From Micrococcales bacterium (lineage in GTDB: Bacteria > Actinomycetota > Actinomycetes > Actinomycetales > CAWJMD01), in contig PDSI01000163.1 of the NCBI GenBank assembly GCA_002748415.1, positions 1 to 36,914 on the forward strand: a stretch of DNA of 36,914 nucleotides, written 5' to 3'. Positions 23,350 to 32,110 of this stretch are shown here, one piece after another; the first letter of the stretch is position 1; each line of letters starts with the position of its first letter. The position numbers and the translations under genes are program-made. The notes under the pieces are model-generated. The model saw nothing but the letters and a program-made list of their open reading frames with translations. It was not told the DNA's origin and ran no database searches.

Positions 23350-23872
23350 ACAGCATCGGAGCAACGTGAAACGGCTGCTCCGGGAGATCCCCGACTTTCC
23401 TGAGCCGGGCGTGTTGTTCCGGGACATCACTCCGGTACTCGCCGACCCGGACGGGCTACGTGCCGTGGTCGAGGGCATGGTCGAGATGTCCACCACCCCG
23501 TTGGATGTCGTCGCCGGCATCGAAGCCCGGGGTTTCGTGCTGGGCACCCCCATCGCCATGACCAGCCACCGCGGTTTCGTGGCCATCCGGAAGAAGGGCA
23601 AGCTGCCGCAACCGACGATGAGCGTCGCCTACGACCTGGAATACGGCCAGGCCGAGGTCGAGATCGGTGCAGGTGCCATCGAGCCCGGATCCCAGGTGGT
23701 CGTCGTCGACGACGTACTGGCCACCGGGGGGACCGCGGAGGCCGCCTGCCGGCTGGTCGAACAAGCCGGCGCGAGCGTCGTCAACGTCGTCTTCCTGATG
23801 GAGCTTGCCGGGCTCGGTGGCCGGGAGAAGCTGGGGGACCGGCAAGTCAACGCGCTGCTGACGTTGGACTAG
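23321..23872 (+). CDS. apt: Adenine phosphoribosyltransferase
   Basis: Encodes 183 residues from the GTG at 23321, which has GAGG 6 nt upstream and lies inside the end of secF. A frame reading from 23279 adds a basic, unlike N-terminus. The enzyme makes AMP from adenine and PRPP (purine salvage). The hood region IPDFPEPGVLFRDITPVLAD, EARGFVLG, the flexible loop RKKGKLP and the PRPP motif VVVVDDVLATGG (126-137) are all present. The order secDF-apt-rel is the usual actinobacterial one, here broken by an opposing glycosyltransferase gene. Confidence 0.96.
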   Translation: MSRTKQARLEQHRSNVKRLLREIPDFPEPGVLFRDITPVLADPDGLRAVVEGMVEMSTTPLDVVAGIEARGFVLGTPIAMTSHRGFVAIRKKGKLPQPTMSVAYDLEYGQAEVEIGAGAIEPGSQVVVVDDVLATGGTAEAACRLVEQAGASVVNVVFLMELAGLGGREKLGDRQVNALLTLD

Positions 23873-23882
23873 CCGACCGGCC

Positions 23883-25127
23883 TCAGGCTGCCTGCCCCGC
23901 GAGTTGCTGGGCCACCGTCGGGCCCGGCTCGCGCACCCCCTGCAGCTGGGTGGCCAGTTCGAGGACGGTCCGGTGTTGGGCACTCTGCAGAATCTGCACC
24001 AGGGGCTGTACCGGACGGTCGTGCCACAACGCGATCAGTTCCGGCGCCAGTCCGGCGCTGCGTCCGTGGTCGACGATCAGGCTCAGGCAGCAGGCCAGGG
24101 CCTCTTCATGCTCACCGACGTTGATGGCGGCCCGTAGCCGGGCGAAGGTGAGGTTCGCGTTGTTCACGGTCATCCGGGTGGTGGTCGACTCCACCGCGTT
24201 GAGCGTGCGCAACAAATCCAGCGCCCGCTCGAAACGGCCGGTCGCCAGCAGCAGCTGCACCCGCAACCAGGCGGTTGCGGTGTCACTGGCCTGCTCGGCG
24301 CTCGCCAAGAGTTCGATGATCTCCGCGGCCCGCTCGTGGCGGCCCAACTCGATCAGCAGCTCGGTGTATTTCTCCAGGCCCCACAGGCGGTATCCGGAGG
24401 TAGCGTCCGCCATCGCGGCCAGTTGCTCGTAATCGGCGATCGCCGCTTCTGGGTCGCTGGGAGCCAGCGATCGGGCCCGGTCCACCAGCGGCTGGATCAG
24501 CTCGCCCAGATCCCGGCCGGCCGCTAGGCCCTTGGTGATTTCGGCGTCGGCCAGGGCGGCGTTGCGGGCCAGCTTTGCCGGCATGTGGGCGGCGCGGTAA
24601 CCGACGTGGTCCACCGAGATGACGCTGGCATCGGTGTGGATCGCCCGCAGCCCTCGCTTCCCGCGTCGTGGCGCTACCTGTTCGTGCACCGCGCCCACGT
24701 ACTTGGCTTTGCGTGGATCCAACAGCCGTACCGAGGGGAACGTCGACTCCCGGGCGCCGGCATCGTTGATCAGTGACATCTGCACTGTCATGCCCTCGGC
24801 CGTCTCGTTGGCCCGGCGCAGCAAGGCGCGCAACTGAGCCACGTCCGCGCTCACCCGCTCGTCCGCGTCGATGATCAGTACCCAGCGAGACCGGGTGAGG
24901 CCGATGGCCGCGTTGCGGGCCGCCGCGAAATCACCGGTCCAGCTGCCCTGGTGGACTCGGGCGCCGTGTGCGGCGGCGATGTCCTGGGTGCCGTCGGTGG
25001 ATCCGGTGTCGTAGACCACGACGTCGCTGAGCAACGGGCGCAGCGCATTGAGCGAGTCCAGGCAGCCAGCCAGCATGGCCGACTCGTTCTTCACGATCAG
25101 CGCCGCGGACAGCAGGGAACGAGCCAT
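23883..25127 (-). CDS. GT2-family glycosyltransferase with helical-repeat C-terminus
   Basis: Encodes 414 residues. The N-terminal 200 or so residues are a GT-A fold: LLSAALIVKNESAMLAGCLD, VVVYDTGSTDGTQDIA, DFAAARNAAIGL and the metal-binding DAD (87-89) in LIIDADERV. The remainder (about 215-410) is helical with TPR-like pairs such as YTELLIELGRHERAAEIIEL and LLLATGRFERALDLLRTL. No membrane segment is seen, so it works in the cytoplasm. GT2-TPR fusions are known for protein glycosylation and polysaccharide work; donor and acceptor cannot be read here. It opposes apt (10 bp between stops) and is divergent from rel. Given the flagellar genes nearby, flagellin is a possible target, by inference only. 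Confidence 0.85.
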   Translation of the reverse strand: MARSLLSAALIVKNESAMLAGCLDSLNALRPLLSDVVVYDTGSTDGTQDIAAAHGARVHQGSWTGDFAAARNAAIGLTRSRWVLIIDADERVSADVAQLRALLRRANETAEGMTVQMSLINDAGARESTFPSVRLLDPRKAKYVGAVHEQVAPRRGKRGLRAIHTDASVISVDHVGYRAAHMPAKLARNAALADAEITKGLAAGRDLGELIQPLVDRARSLAPSDPEAAIADYEQLAAMADATSGYRLWGLEKYTELLIELGRHERAAEIIELLASAEQASDTATAWLRVQLLLATGRFERALDLLRTLNAVESTTTRMTVNNANLTFARLRAAINVGEHEEALACCLSLIVDHGRSAGLAPELIALWHDRPVQPLVQILQSAQHRTVLELATQLQGVREPGPTVAQQLAGQAA

Positions 25128-25285
25128 ATTTTCAGTATCGGCTCATCATGGCACAGGTTTAAGGACGTGAGCACGAGGGTTGCATCACGCCGGTGAGTGC
25201 TGCATCACCCCCGAGTGGACACGGTGGGTGAGGCTGAACACACTACAGTAGGAGGGACCGCCCACCGGGAATCAGGAGTCCTACC
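25128..25285. promoter_or_regulatory. Divergent control region between the glycosyltransferase and rel
   Basis: This 158-bp region must serve both genes. TACAGT at about 25249 fits a -10 for rel, with a leader of about 30 nt and AGGAG (25274-25278) before the GTG, but no convincing -35 is seen. Two head-to-tail copies of TGCATCAC start at 25181 and 25201, exactly 20 bp apart, and could mark a binding site on one face of the helix. No hairpin of note. Confidence 0.35.
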
Positions 25286-27739
25286 GTGGCAACCGTCCAA
25301 CCTGATCCGGGCTCATCCGGCCCGCGGCACTTACCTGCCCCCGCCGAGCCCGAGCGTGGCGACCACGAGGGGCCCGGGCTGGGATTGCGGGCCCGGTTGG
25401 TTCGTTTCGGTAGTCGCAGTTCCACCTTGCCGATGCTGGACCCGTTGCTGTGCATCGTGCGCAATACCCACCCGAAAGCGGACGTATCCCTGATCGAGCG
25501 CGCCTACCTGCGCGCCGAACAGGCGCACAAAGGGCAGCTGCGCAAGAGCGGGGACGAGTACATCACCCATCCGCTGGCCGTGGCCACGATCCTGGCCGAG
25601 CTGGGCATGCCACCGCCCACGCTGGCTGCCGCGCTGTTGCACGACACGGTGGAGGACACCGACTACACCCTGAAGCAGCTGACCGAGGAGTTCGGCGAAG
25701 AGATCGCCATGCTGGTGGACGGCGTCACCAAGCTGGACAAGGTGACCTACGGGGAGGCCGCCCAGGCCGAGACCGTCCGCAAGATGATCGTCGCCATGGC
25801 CCGCGACATCCGGGTGCTGGTGATCAAGCTGGCCGACCGGGTGCACAACGCCCGGACGTGGCGGTACGTGGCCAAGGAGTCCGCCGACCGTAAAGCCACC
25901 GAAACCCTGGAGATCTATGCGCCGCTGGCGCACCGGATGGGGATGAACACGATCAAGTGGGAGCTGGAGGATCTGTCCTTCGCTCAGCTGTACCCCGGTA
26001 TGTACGACGAGATCGTTCGGATGGTGGCCGGCCGGGCGCCGGAGCGGGAGAAGTACCTGGAAGAGGTGCGCAGCGTCATCGAGGAGGATCTCAAGGGTGC
26101 CCGCATCAAAGGCAACGTCACCGGGCGGCCGAAGCACTACTACTCCATTTACCAGAAGATGGTGCTGCGCGGCCGGGAGTTCACCGACATCTACGACCTG
26201 GTCGGGGTGCGGGTCCTGGTACAGACCGTCCGTGACTGCTACGCGGTTCTCGGCGCGTTGCACGCGCGGTGGAACCCGGTGCCCGGGCGGTTCAAGGACT
26301 ACATCGCGATGCCCAAGTTCAACATGTACCAGTCGTTGCATACGACGGTCATCGGGCCCGGCGGCAAACCGGTAGAGGTCCAGATCCGCACGCACGCGAT
26401 GCACCAGCGGGCGGAACTGGGGGTGGCCGCGCACTGGAAGTACAAGAGTGGCGACAAGGACGGGGACTTCCAGATCAACGACATGGCGTGGTTGCGTCAG
26501 CTGCTGGAATGGCAGAAGGAAACCGGCGATCCAGGAGAGTTCCTGGACTCGTTGCGTTTCGAGATGAACGTCGGGGAAGTTTTCGTTTTTACCCCGAAAG
26601 GCGATGTCCAGGCACTGCCGGCGGGCTCCACACCGGTCGATTTCGCCTACGCGGTGCATACCGAGGTAGGGCACCGCACGATGGGCGCGAAGGTCAACGG
26701 CAAACTGGTCGCCTTGGACGTGGCGTTGGAGAACGGGGACGTGGTGGAGGTCTTTACCACCAAGTCCGTGGACGCCGCACCCAGCCGGGACTGGCTCAGC
26801 TTCGTGAAATCCCCACGGGCGCGCAACAAGATCCGCCAGTGGTTCACCAAGGAGCGCCGCGAGGAGGCCATCGACCGCGGCCGCGAACAGATGGCGCGGG
26901 CGATGCGCAAGCAGCACCTGCCACTCCAGCGGTTGATGAACCACGACTCGCTGGCGGCGCTGGCCAACGAGATGCGCTACCCCGACGTGTCCTCGTTGTA
27001 CGCCGCGGTGGGAGAGAGCCAGACCTCGGCGCAGAACGTGGTGGCCAAGCTGGTGGCTCTGCTCGGTGGCGAGGACGCCGCGGAGGAGGACCTGGCCGAG
27101 GCGACGCTGCCGGAGAAGGTGACCACCACCAGAGGACGGCATCCGGACCCCGGTGTGGTCGTGGTGGGCGCCAAGGGCACGTGGGTGAAGTTGGCGCGTT
27201 GCTGCACTCCGGTGCCGGGCGATGAGATTGTCGGGTTCATCACCAAGGGAGCAGGCGTCTCGGTGCATCGCCGTGACTGCACGAACGTGGACGACCTGCT
27301 CAACCGGCCGGAGCGGATCGTCGAGGTCGAGTGGTCGGTGGGTGCCGCATCGGTATTCCTGGTGCAGATCAAGGTGGAGGCGCTGGATCGGGCCGGGCTG
27401 CTGGCCGACATCTCGAGCGTGCTGGCCGAGCACCATCTCAGCATCCTGTCCGCATCGATGACCACCTCCCGGGACCGGGTGGCCACGTCCAAGTACACCT
27501 TCGAAATGGGCGATGCCAACCACCTGGAGCATGTGCTGCGCGCGATCCGCGGGGTCGACGGGGTGTTCTCGGCCGGCCGGGTCACCGGTGGGGCCACCGC
27601 CCGGCCGAAAGACAATCCCGCTGCGGCCGGGCCGGTTCTCGGCAGCGCCGATGCCGGCGCCGGTACTGCCTCGAACGCGCTCAGGCTGCGTCAGGACAGT
27701 CCGCAGCAGGCCGATGAGGTCGGCACGGAGTCGGCGTAG
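25286..27739 (+). CDS. rel: Bifunctional (p)ppGpp synthetase/hydrolase Rel
   Basis: Encodes 817 residues. It controls the stringent response. The HD hydrolase domain is intact (H81, HD at 119-120 in [18 protein letters not shown]). The synthetase domain has RFKD (335-338), the signature of bifunctional enzymes, and the [17 protein letters not shown] motif. TGS ([20 protein letters not shown]), the Zn-finger-like part ([15 protein letters not shown]) and a C-terminal ACT domain ([20 protein letters not shown]) follow. About 50 residues at the N-terminus and 40 at the C-terminus are disordered. AGGAG lies 7 nt before the GTG. It ends 30 bp from the opposing DUF349 gene. Confidence 0.97.
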   Translation: MATVQPDPGSSGPRHLPAPAEPERGDHEGPGLGLRARLVRFGSRSSTLPMLDPLLCIVRNTHPKADVSLIERAYLRAEQAHKGQLRKSGDEYITHPLAVATILAELGMPPPTLAAALLHDTVEDTDYTLKQLTEEFGEEIAMLVDGVTKLDKVTYGEAAQAETVRKMIVAMARDIRVLVIKLADRVHNARTWRYVAKESADRKATETLEIYAPLAHRMGMNTIKWELEDLSFAQLYPGMYDEIVRMVAGRAPEREKYLEEVRSVIEEDLKGARIKGNVTGRPKHYYSIYQKMVLRGREFTDIYDLVGVRVLVQTVRDCYAVLGALHARWNPVPGRFKDYIAMPKFNMYQSLHTTVIGPGGKPVEVQIRTHAMHQRAELGVAAHWKYKSGDKDGDFQINDMAWLRQLLEWQKETGDPGEFLDSLRFEMNVGEVFVFTPKGDVQALPAGSTPVDFAYAVHTEVGHRTMGAKVNGKLVALDVALENGDVVEVFTTKSVDAAPSRDWLSFVKSPRARNKIRQWFTKERREEAIDRGREQMARAMRKQHLPLQRLMNHDSLAALANEMRYPDVSSLYAAVGESQTSAQNVVAKLVALLGGEDAAEEDLAEATLPEKVTTTRGRHPDPGVVVVGAKGTWVKLARCCTPVPGDEIVGFITKGAGVSVHRRDCTNVDDLLNRPERIVEVEWSVGAASVFLVQIKVEALDRAGLLADISSVLAEHHLSILSASMTTSRDRVATSKYTFEMGDANHLEHVLRAIRGVDGVFSAGRVTGGATARPKDNPAAAGPVLGSADAGAGTASNALRLRQDSPQQADEVGTESA

Positions 27740-27769
27740 TAGTCGGTTGCCCGGGCGTCGCCGAACCCG

Positions 27770-29146
27770 CTACCCGGACAGTTTGGCGATCTGCTCGCGC
27801 CAGGCACGCTTGGTGTCCAGCGCTTCCTTGGCCTCCTTGACGGCGCGCTGGTCACCGGACTCCTTCGCCGTGCGCAGATCCCGTTGCAGGTCGGCGATGG
27901 ACTTGTCCAGTTGGTCCAGCGCGCTGCTGGCACGGGCCTGGGTCTCCGGGTTGCCGCGCCGCCACTTGTCCTGTTCGGCATCCCGGACCGCCTGCTCCAC
28001 CGCACGCAGCCGCCGCTCCACCCCGGACAGCGCCGAGCGGGGAACCTTGCCTACCTGATCCCACCGCTCGTGCACGGAACGCAGCGTGGCCTTGGCCGCG
28101 CCGACATTCTTCACCGGCAGCAGCGCTTCCGCCTGGGCCAGCAACTCTTCCTTCTTCACCAGGTTGGCGGCGAACTCCTGGTCCTGCTCGGCCTGCTTGG
28201 CCGACCGGGCCGCGAAGAAAGCGTCCTGGGCCGCCCGGAACCGCGCCCACAAGGCGTCGTCGTCCTTTCGGGACGCCCGACCGGCCTGCTTCCACTGCGT
28301 CATCAGGTCCCGGTAGGCGGCCGACGTGCCCCGCCAGTCGGTAGACGTGGACAAGTCCTCGGCCTGGGCAACCAGCTTCTTCTTGGCCGCCTTGGCCGCG
28401 TCCTGCTCACTGTGCAGTTTGCTGAAGAAGGTTCGTCTGGCCCGGTCGAAAGAGTTTCGGGCGTGGCTGAATCGTTTCCACAGCTCGTCCTCGTCGGCCT
28501 TGTTCAACCGTGGCCCACCGGACTGCGCGGCCTTCCACGCCTCGAACAGTTCCTTCATCCGGTCCCCGGCCGGCCGCCACTGCATCTTCTGCGGGTCCGT
28601 GGCGGCGATCTTCTCCGCCTCGGCGACCAGTTCCTGCCGAGCAGCCTTGGCTTCCTCCCGGGCCCGGGCTTTCGCCTGCGCGGCCTCTTCCCGGCGGGAC
28701 TGCAACCCGCTGAGCAGGGCGTCCACTCTGGCCTCCAGCGCGGTCAGGTCACCGACCACGTTGACCTCGGGCAGCCCGACCTTCACCTGCTCCAGCGCCT
28801 CACCGACCTCCTTGACCGGTGGGTCCGGCAGGGCCAGCCGTTGCTCGGCAAGGTCCAGCATCGACACGATCTCGTCGTACTTGTGGCCGAAGTAGGCCAG
28901 GGCATCCGCCTCGGACGCGTGCGGGTAGGAGCCCACCGAACGTTCCCCGTCGGCGGTGCGAACGTACACCGTCCCGTCGGTGTCGACCCGGCCCCACTGG
29001 CTGGGATCGCTGGTGTGGCTCGGATCGCCGGGACCGACGACGACGGTCACCGCGGGCTGTCGCGGAATCGATCCACCGGCGGACGCAGGCTGACCCGGGG
29101 CCGGCCTCGGGCCCGGGCGCGGCCCGGGCTTGGGTGTCGAACTCAC
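27770..29146 (-). CDS. DUF349-repeat protein
   Basis: Encodes 458 residues. It has a Pro-rich N-terminus (1-35), a small domain with WGRVDTDGTVYVRTADGERS, then three or four DUF349 helical repeats. Their pattern is a Trp followed by a basic residue and a helix: QWRPAGDRMKELFEAWKAA, then DELWKRFSHARNSFDRARR; DWRGTSAAYRDLMTQWKQAG, then DALWARFRAAQDAFFAAR; RWDQVGKVPRSALSGVERRL. The protein is highly charged and coiled. Such proteins are common beside rel and hisS in actinobacteria; their molecular job is not settled. The GTG start overlaps the stop of the cyclophilin gene (GTGA), so the two are co-translated. Confidence 0.9.
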   Translation of the reverse strand: MSSTPKPGPRPGPRPAPGQPASAGGSIPRQPAVTVVVGPGDPSHTSDPSQWGRVDTDGTVYVRTADGERSVGSYPHASEADALAYFGHKYDEIVSMLDLAEQRLALPDPPVKEVGEALEQVKVGLPEVNVVGDLTALEARVDALLSGLQSRREEAAQAKARAREEAKAARQELVAEAEKIAATDPQKMQWRPAGDRMKELFEAWKAAQSGGPRLNKADEDELWKRFSHARNSFDRARRTFFSKLHSEQDAAKAAKKKLVAQAEDLSTSTDWRGTSAAYRDLMTQWKQAGRASRKDDDALWARFRAAQDAFFAARSAKQAEQDQEFAANLVKKEELLAQAEALLPVKNVGAAKATLRSVHERWDQVGKVPRSALSGVERRLRAVEQAVRDAEQDKWRRGNPETQARASSALDQLDKSIADLQRDLRTAKESGDQRAVKEAKEALDTKRAWREQIAKLSG

Positions 29147-29853
29147 CGAACGCTCACTTCCTCCATCACGGTGGCCCGGGCCGGGGCGGTTTGGTCGGGT
29201 GCAAGTCCACCTTTGGCGATGCCGCGCACGACGTCAAGCCCATGATCGACCCGCCCGAACACCGTGTAGCCGCCCGCCGCATCGGCAGGGATCGAGGAAT
29301 CCGCGTAGACGATGAAGAACTGGCTGCCATTGCTGTACCCGTCGTTGCCCACTCGCGCCATCGCCAGCGTACCGGCGGGGTAGACGTTGTCGGCGGGAGC
29401 GTTCTCCACCGGGCCGAAGGAATAACCGGGTCCGCCTCGGCCGGTGCCGGTCGGGTCGCCGCACTGCAGCACGAAGATGCCGGTGGTGGTCAGCCGGTGG
29501 CATGTGGTGTCGTCGAAGTAGCCGTCCTGGGCCAGGGTGACGAAGTTCGCCACCGCCGCCGGTGCCGCCTTCCCGGTCAGGGCGAGCCGCAGCGTGCCGT
29601 GATTGGTGCGGATCGTCGCCTCCCAGTCCCGGTCCTGGGCCAATGCGGGGTCTGGGGCGGCCGAACCGGGCGAGGAGGCCGGTCCGGCTTCCGCGGCGTC
29701 GTCCGCGGGCGGCGGTGTTGCGGTGCTCCCGGGTGCCGGGCCTGAATCGCCGGACAGCCGCCACGAGGTAACCAAGACGGCTGCCGATGCCGTCGCCGCG
29801 ACCAGGACAAGAAGCCCGATGAGTACCGCGCGGCGCGGCGAGTCGGCGGGCAT
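29143..29853 (-). CDS. Membrane-anchored cyclophilin-type peptidyl-prolyl isomerase
   Basis: Encodes 236 residues. One membrane segment near the N-terminus (VLIGLLVLVAATASAAVLV), a Pro/Ala-rich spacer and then a cyclophilin domain: ANFVTLAQDGYFDDTTCHRL, LQCGDPTGTGRGGPGY and NGSQFFIVYADSS. The catalytic Arg/Phe of canonical cyclophilin A is only partly kept (CHRL in place of FHR). It should help fold exported proteins outside the membrane. I start at the ATG at 29853 because TAGAAT (29866-29861) lies 7 bases upstream, arguing for a leaderless message; the ATG three codons earlier lies in that -10. It is followed by the DUF349 gene. Confidence 0.9.
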   Translation of the reverse strand: MPADSPRRAVLIGLLVLVAATASAAVLVTSWRLSGDSGPAPGSTATPPPADDAAEAGPASSPGSAAPDPALAQDRDWEATIRTNHGTLRLALTGKAAPAAVANFVTLAQDGYFDDTTCHRLTTTGIFVLQCGDPTGTGRGGPGYSFGPVENAPADNVYPAGTLAMARVGNDGYSNGSQFFIVYADSSIPADAAGGYTVFGRVDHGLDVVRGIAKGGLAPDQTAPARATVMEEVSVR

Positions 29854-29860
29854 ATGCGTC

Positions 29861-29866
29861 ATTCTA
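29861..29866 (-). promoter_or_regulatory. -10 element for the cyclophilin gene, probably leaderless
   Basis: TAGAAT on the minus strand (five of six matches to TATAAT), ending 7 bases before the ATG at 29853. Transcription would begin at the start codon. It is divergent from a similar element at 29910-29915. Confidence 0.45.
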
Positions 29867-29909
29867 GGACGGCTGTGGACCTATGGTGATCGCCTTGGTG
29901 CGGTTCGGC

Positions 29910-29915
29910 TAGGCT
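29910..29915 (+). promoter_or_regulatory. -10 element for the MBL-hydrolase gene, probably leaderless
   Basis: TAGGCT, ending 6 bases before the GTG at 29922, with no ribosome-binding site between. The same hexamer and spacing occur before ruvA. The two divergent -10 elements are 43 bp apart. Confidence 0.4.
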
Positions 29916-29921
29916 CGTCCG

Positions 29922-30656
29922 GTGCTGGTTACCGCGTTCCCTTCACCGATCTTCGCCGCCAACTGCTTCATCCTCGCGCCCGCGGCCGGCGAGGAGTGTC
30001 TCGTCGTGGATCCGGGCATCGAGGCGAACGACTGGGTAGCCGACACGGTGCGCGAGCATAAGCTGCGCCCGGCCGCGGTGCTGCTGACGCACGGGCACCT
30101 GGACCACGTGTACACCGTGACCCCGGTGTGCACGACCTACGAGGTACCCGCGCTCATCCACGGCGAGGACAGCTACCGGTTGTCCGACCCGATCTCGACG
30201 ATGAGTCCGGAGCTGGTGGCGATGCTGGAGCAGCAGTTCGGGGCCAAGAGCACGTGGGCCGAGCCGTCGGAGATCCGCACCCTGACCGACACCCAGCACA
30301 TCGAGATCGCCGGACTGGACGTGCAGGTCATTCACGCGCCCGGGCACACCGAGGGCTCGGCGATGTTCCACCTGCCCGGGATACCGGACGCCGTCGCGGC
30401 CGCCCCGGCCAACGCCGCGCACCCGGCCAGCACCGTGTTGTCCGGTGACGTGTTGTTCGCCGGCGGCATCGGGCGCACCGATCTGCCCGGCGGCGACAGC
30501 GACGCGATGCGCACGTCGTTGCGGGAGAAGGTAATGGCGCTGCCGGACGACGCGCTCGTGCTGCCCGGGCACGGCCCCGGCACCCTGATGGCCCGGGAGC
30601 GCGTCACCAACCCGTATTTAAGTGAGCAGTTCCTGAGCGCCACCGGCCCGTTCTGA
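29922..30656 (+). CDS. MBL-fold metal hydrolase (glyoxalase II-like)
   Basis: Encodes 244 residues. It is a complete metallo-beta-lactamase fold: the metal motif THGHLDH (56-62), APGHTEGS, SGDVLF and the C-terminal PGHGP. This is the glyoxalase II/YcbL branch, which splits thioesters or related substrates with two metal ions. The substrate cannot be read. A stretch with VAAAPANAAHPASTV is a loose insert near 165. It is found before hisS in many actinobacteria. The GTG start is set by the -10 six bases away and agrees with the family N-terminus (LVTAFPSPIFAANCFIL). Confidence 0.9.
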   Translation: MLVTAFPSPIFAANCFILAPAAGEECLVVDPGIEANDWVADTVREHKLRPAAVLLTHGHLDHVYTVTPVCTTYEVPALIHGEDSYRLSDPISTMSPELVAMLEQQFGAKSTWAEPSEIRTLTDTQHIEIAGLDVQVIHAPGHTEGSAMFHLPGIPDAVAAAPANAAHPASTVLSGDVLFAGGIGRTDLPGGDSDAMRTSLREKVMALPDDALVLPGHGPGTLMARERVTNPYLSEQFLSATGPF

Positions 30657-30704
30657 GCGGCCGCACCCTCAGCTGTCCCGAGTTCCCGACCCCGCGAGAC
30701 ACCC

Positions 30705-32042
30705 ATGGCTTCCCGACGTTCCTCCCTGTCCGGCTTCCCGGAATGGACCCCCGCTCAGCAATCGGTGGAGAACAAGGTCGTCGACGTGCTGGCCCACACG
30801 TTCCAGCTGCACGGTTTCACCAGCCTGCAGACCCGCTGCGTCGAACCGCTTGACGTGCTGCTGCGCAAGGGCGAAATCGACAAGGAGGTCTACGGCGTGC
30901 GCCGGCTGGCCGAACTGGCCGGTGCGGACGCGAGTGCGGAATCACTGGCTCTGCATTTCGATCTCACCGTGCCGTTCGCCCGCTACGTGGTCGAGAACGC
31001 CGGCACCTTGGTCTTCCCCTTCCGTCGCTACCAGATTCAGAAGGTCTGGCGCGGCGAGCGCCCGCAAGAGGGCCGCTACCGGGAGTTCGTGCAAGCGGAC
31101 ATCGACATCGTGGACCGGGACATCCTGCCGTTCCACTACGAGGTAGAGGTGGCGCTGGTGATGGCCGAGGCGTTCGCCCGGCTGCAAGACCTGGGACTGC
31201 CCGCCATCACGATCAGGGTGAACAACCGGAAACTGGTCGAAGGATTCGCCCGCGGCGCCGGGGCAGCGGACTCCGCCGCCGTGCTGCGCGCCCTCGACCG
31301 GTTGGACAAGATGGGCGCGCAGCGGGTCCGGGCCGATCTGGTCGAGGCGGGTCTGGACGAGGCGGGCGCGGCGTCCTGCCTGGCGCTGGCCGGGATACGC
31401 GGCGGTGTCGAGGTGATCGATCAGGTGCGCCAGCTGGGCGTCGGACACGACCTGCTGGAGGAGGGGCTGGCCGAACTGGCGGCGGTGCTCTCGGCGGCCG
31501 CGGAGCAGGCACCCGGCGCGCTGGTGGCCGACTTGTCGATCGCTCGTGGCCTGGACTACTACACCGGCACCGTCTACGAATCGACGATGCGTGGGTTGGC
31601 GTCCGTCGGGTCGGTGTGCTCCGGCGGGCGGTACGACTCGCTGGCCGGGGACGGCAAACAGACCTACCCCGGGGTGGGCATCAGCTTCGGCCTCACCAGG
31701 GCACTGGGTGTGCTGTTCGGGCGTGGCCTGACCGCGGACCGGTCCGTGCCCAGCTGCGTGCTGGTGGCGTTGCCCAGCGAAGACACCCGGCCGGTGGCCC
31801 GGCAGCGGGCGGCCGCGTTGCGGGCCCGCGGCATCGCGGCGCAGGTGATGCCCAGCCCGGACAAGTTCGGCAAACAGATCCGGTTCGCCGACCGCCGCGG
31901 CATCCCGTACGTGTGGTTCCCCGGCCCGGACGGGGAACCGGACTCGGTCAAGGACATCCGTACCGGCGAACAGGTTCAGGCCGATGCGGGGTCCTGGACC
32001 CCGCCGCAGGCCGACCTGACGCCGCAGGTGGTGCCCGGGTAG
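30705..32042 (+). CDS. hisS: Histidyl-tRNA synthetase
   Basis: Encodes 445 residues. It charges tRNA-His with histidine. It is a class II enzyme with motif 2 (RYQIQKVWRGERPQEGRYRE, then FVQADIDIV) and the histidine motifs ARGLDYYTGTVYE and GGRYDSLAG, then GVGISFGLTRAL (motif 3). The C-terminal anticodon-binding domain is present (VLVALPSEDTRPVARQRAAA). The ATG at 30705 gives about 15 extra N-terminal residues. It follows the MBL gene by 48 bp and may share its transcript. Confidence 0.96.
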   Translation: MASRRSSLSGFPEWTPAQQSVENKVVDVLAHTFQLHGFTSLQTRCVEPLDVLLRKGEIDKEVYGVRRLAELAGADASAESLALHFDLTVPFARYVVENAGTLVFPFRRYQIQKVWRGERPQEGRYREFVQADIDIVDRDILPFHYEVEVALVMAEAFARLQDLGLPAITIRVNNRKLVEGFARGAGAADSAAVLRALDRLDKMGAQRVRADLVEAGLDEAGAASCLALAGIRGGVEVIDQVRQLGVGHDLLEEGLAELAAVLSAAAEQAPGALVADLSIARGLDYYTGTVYESTMRGLASVGSVCSGGRYDSLAGDGKQTYPGVGISFGLTRALGVLFGRGLTADRSVPSCVLVALPSEDTRPVARQRAAALRARGIAAQVMPSPDKFGKQIRFADRRGIPYVWFPGPDGEPDSVKDIRTGEQVQADAGSWTPPQADLTPQVVPG

Positions 32043-32110
32043 GGCCCTACCGCCCCCGGCCGGTGAGGTGCCCGGTCAAGAGTACGTTCGGTCTGTCCGA
32101 TAGATCGCCT

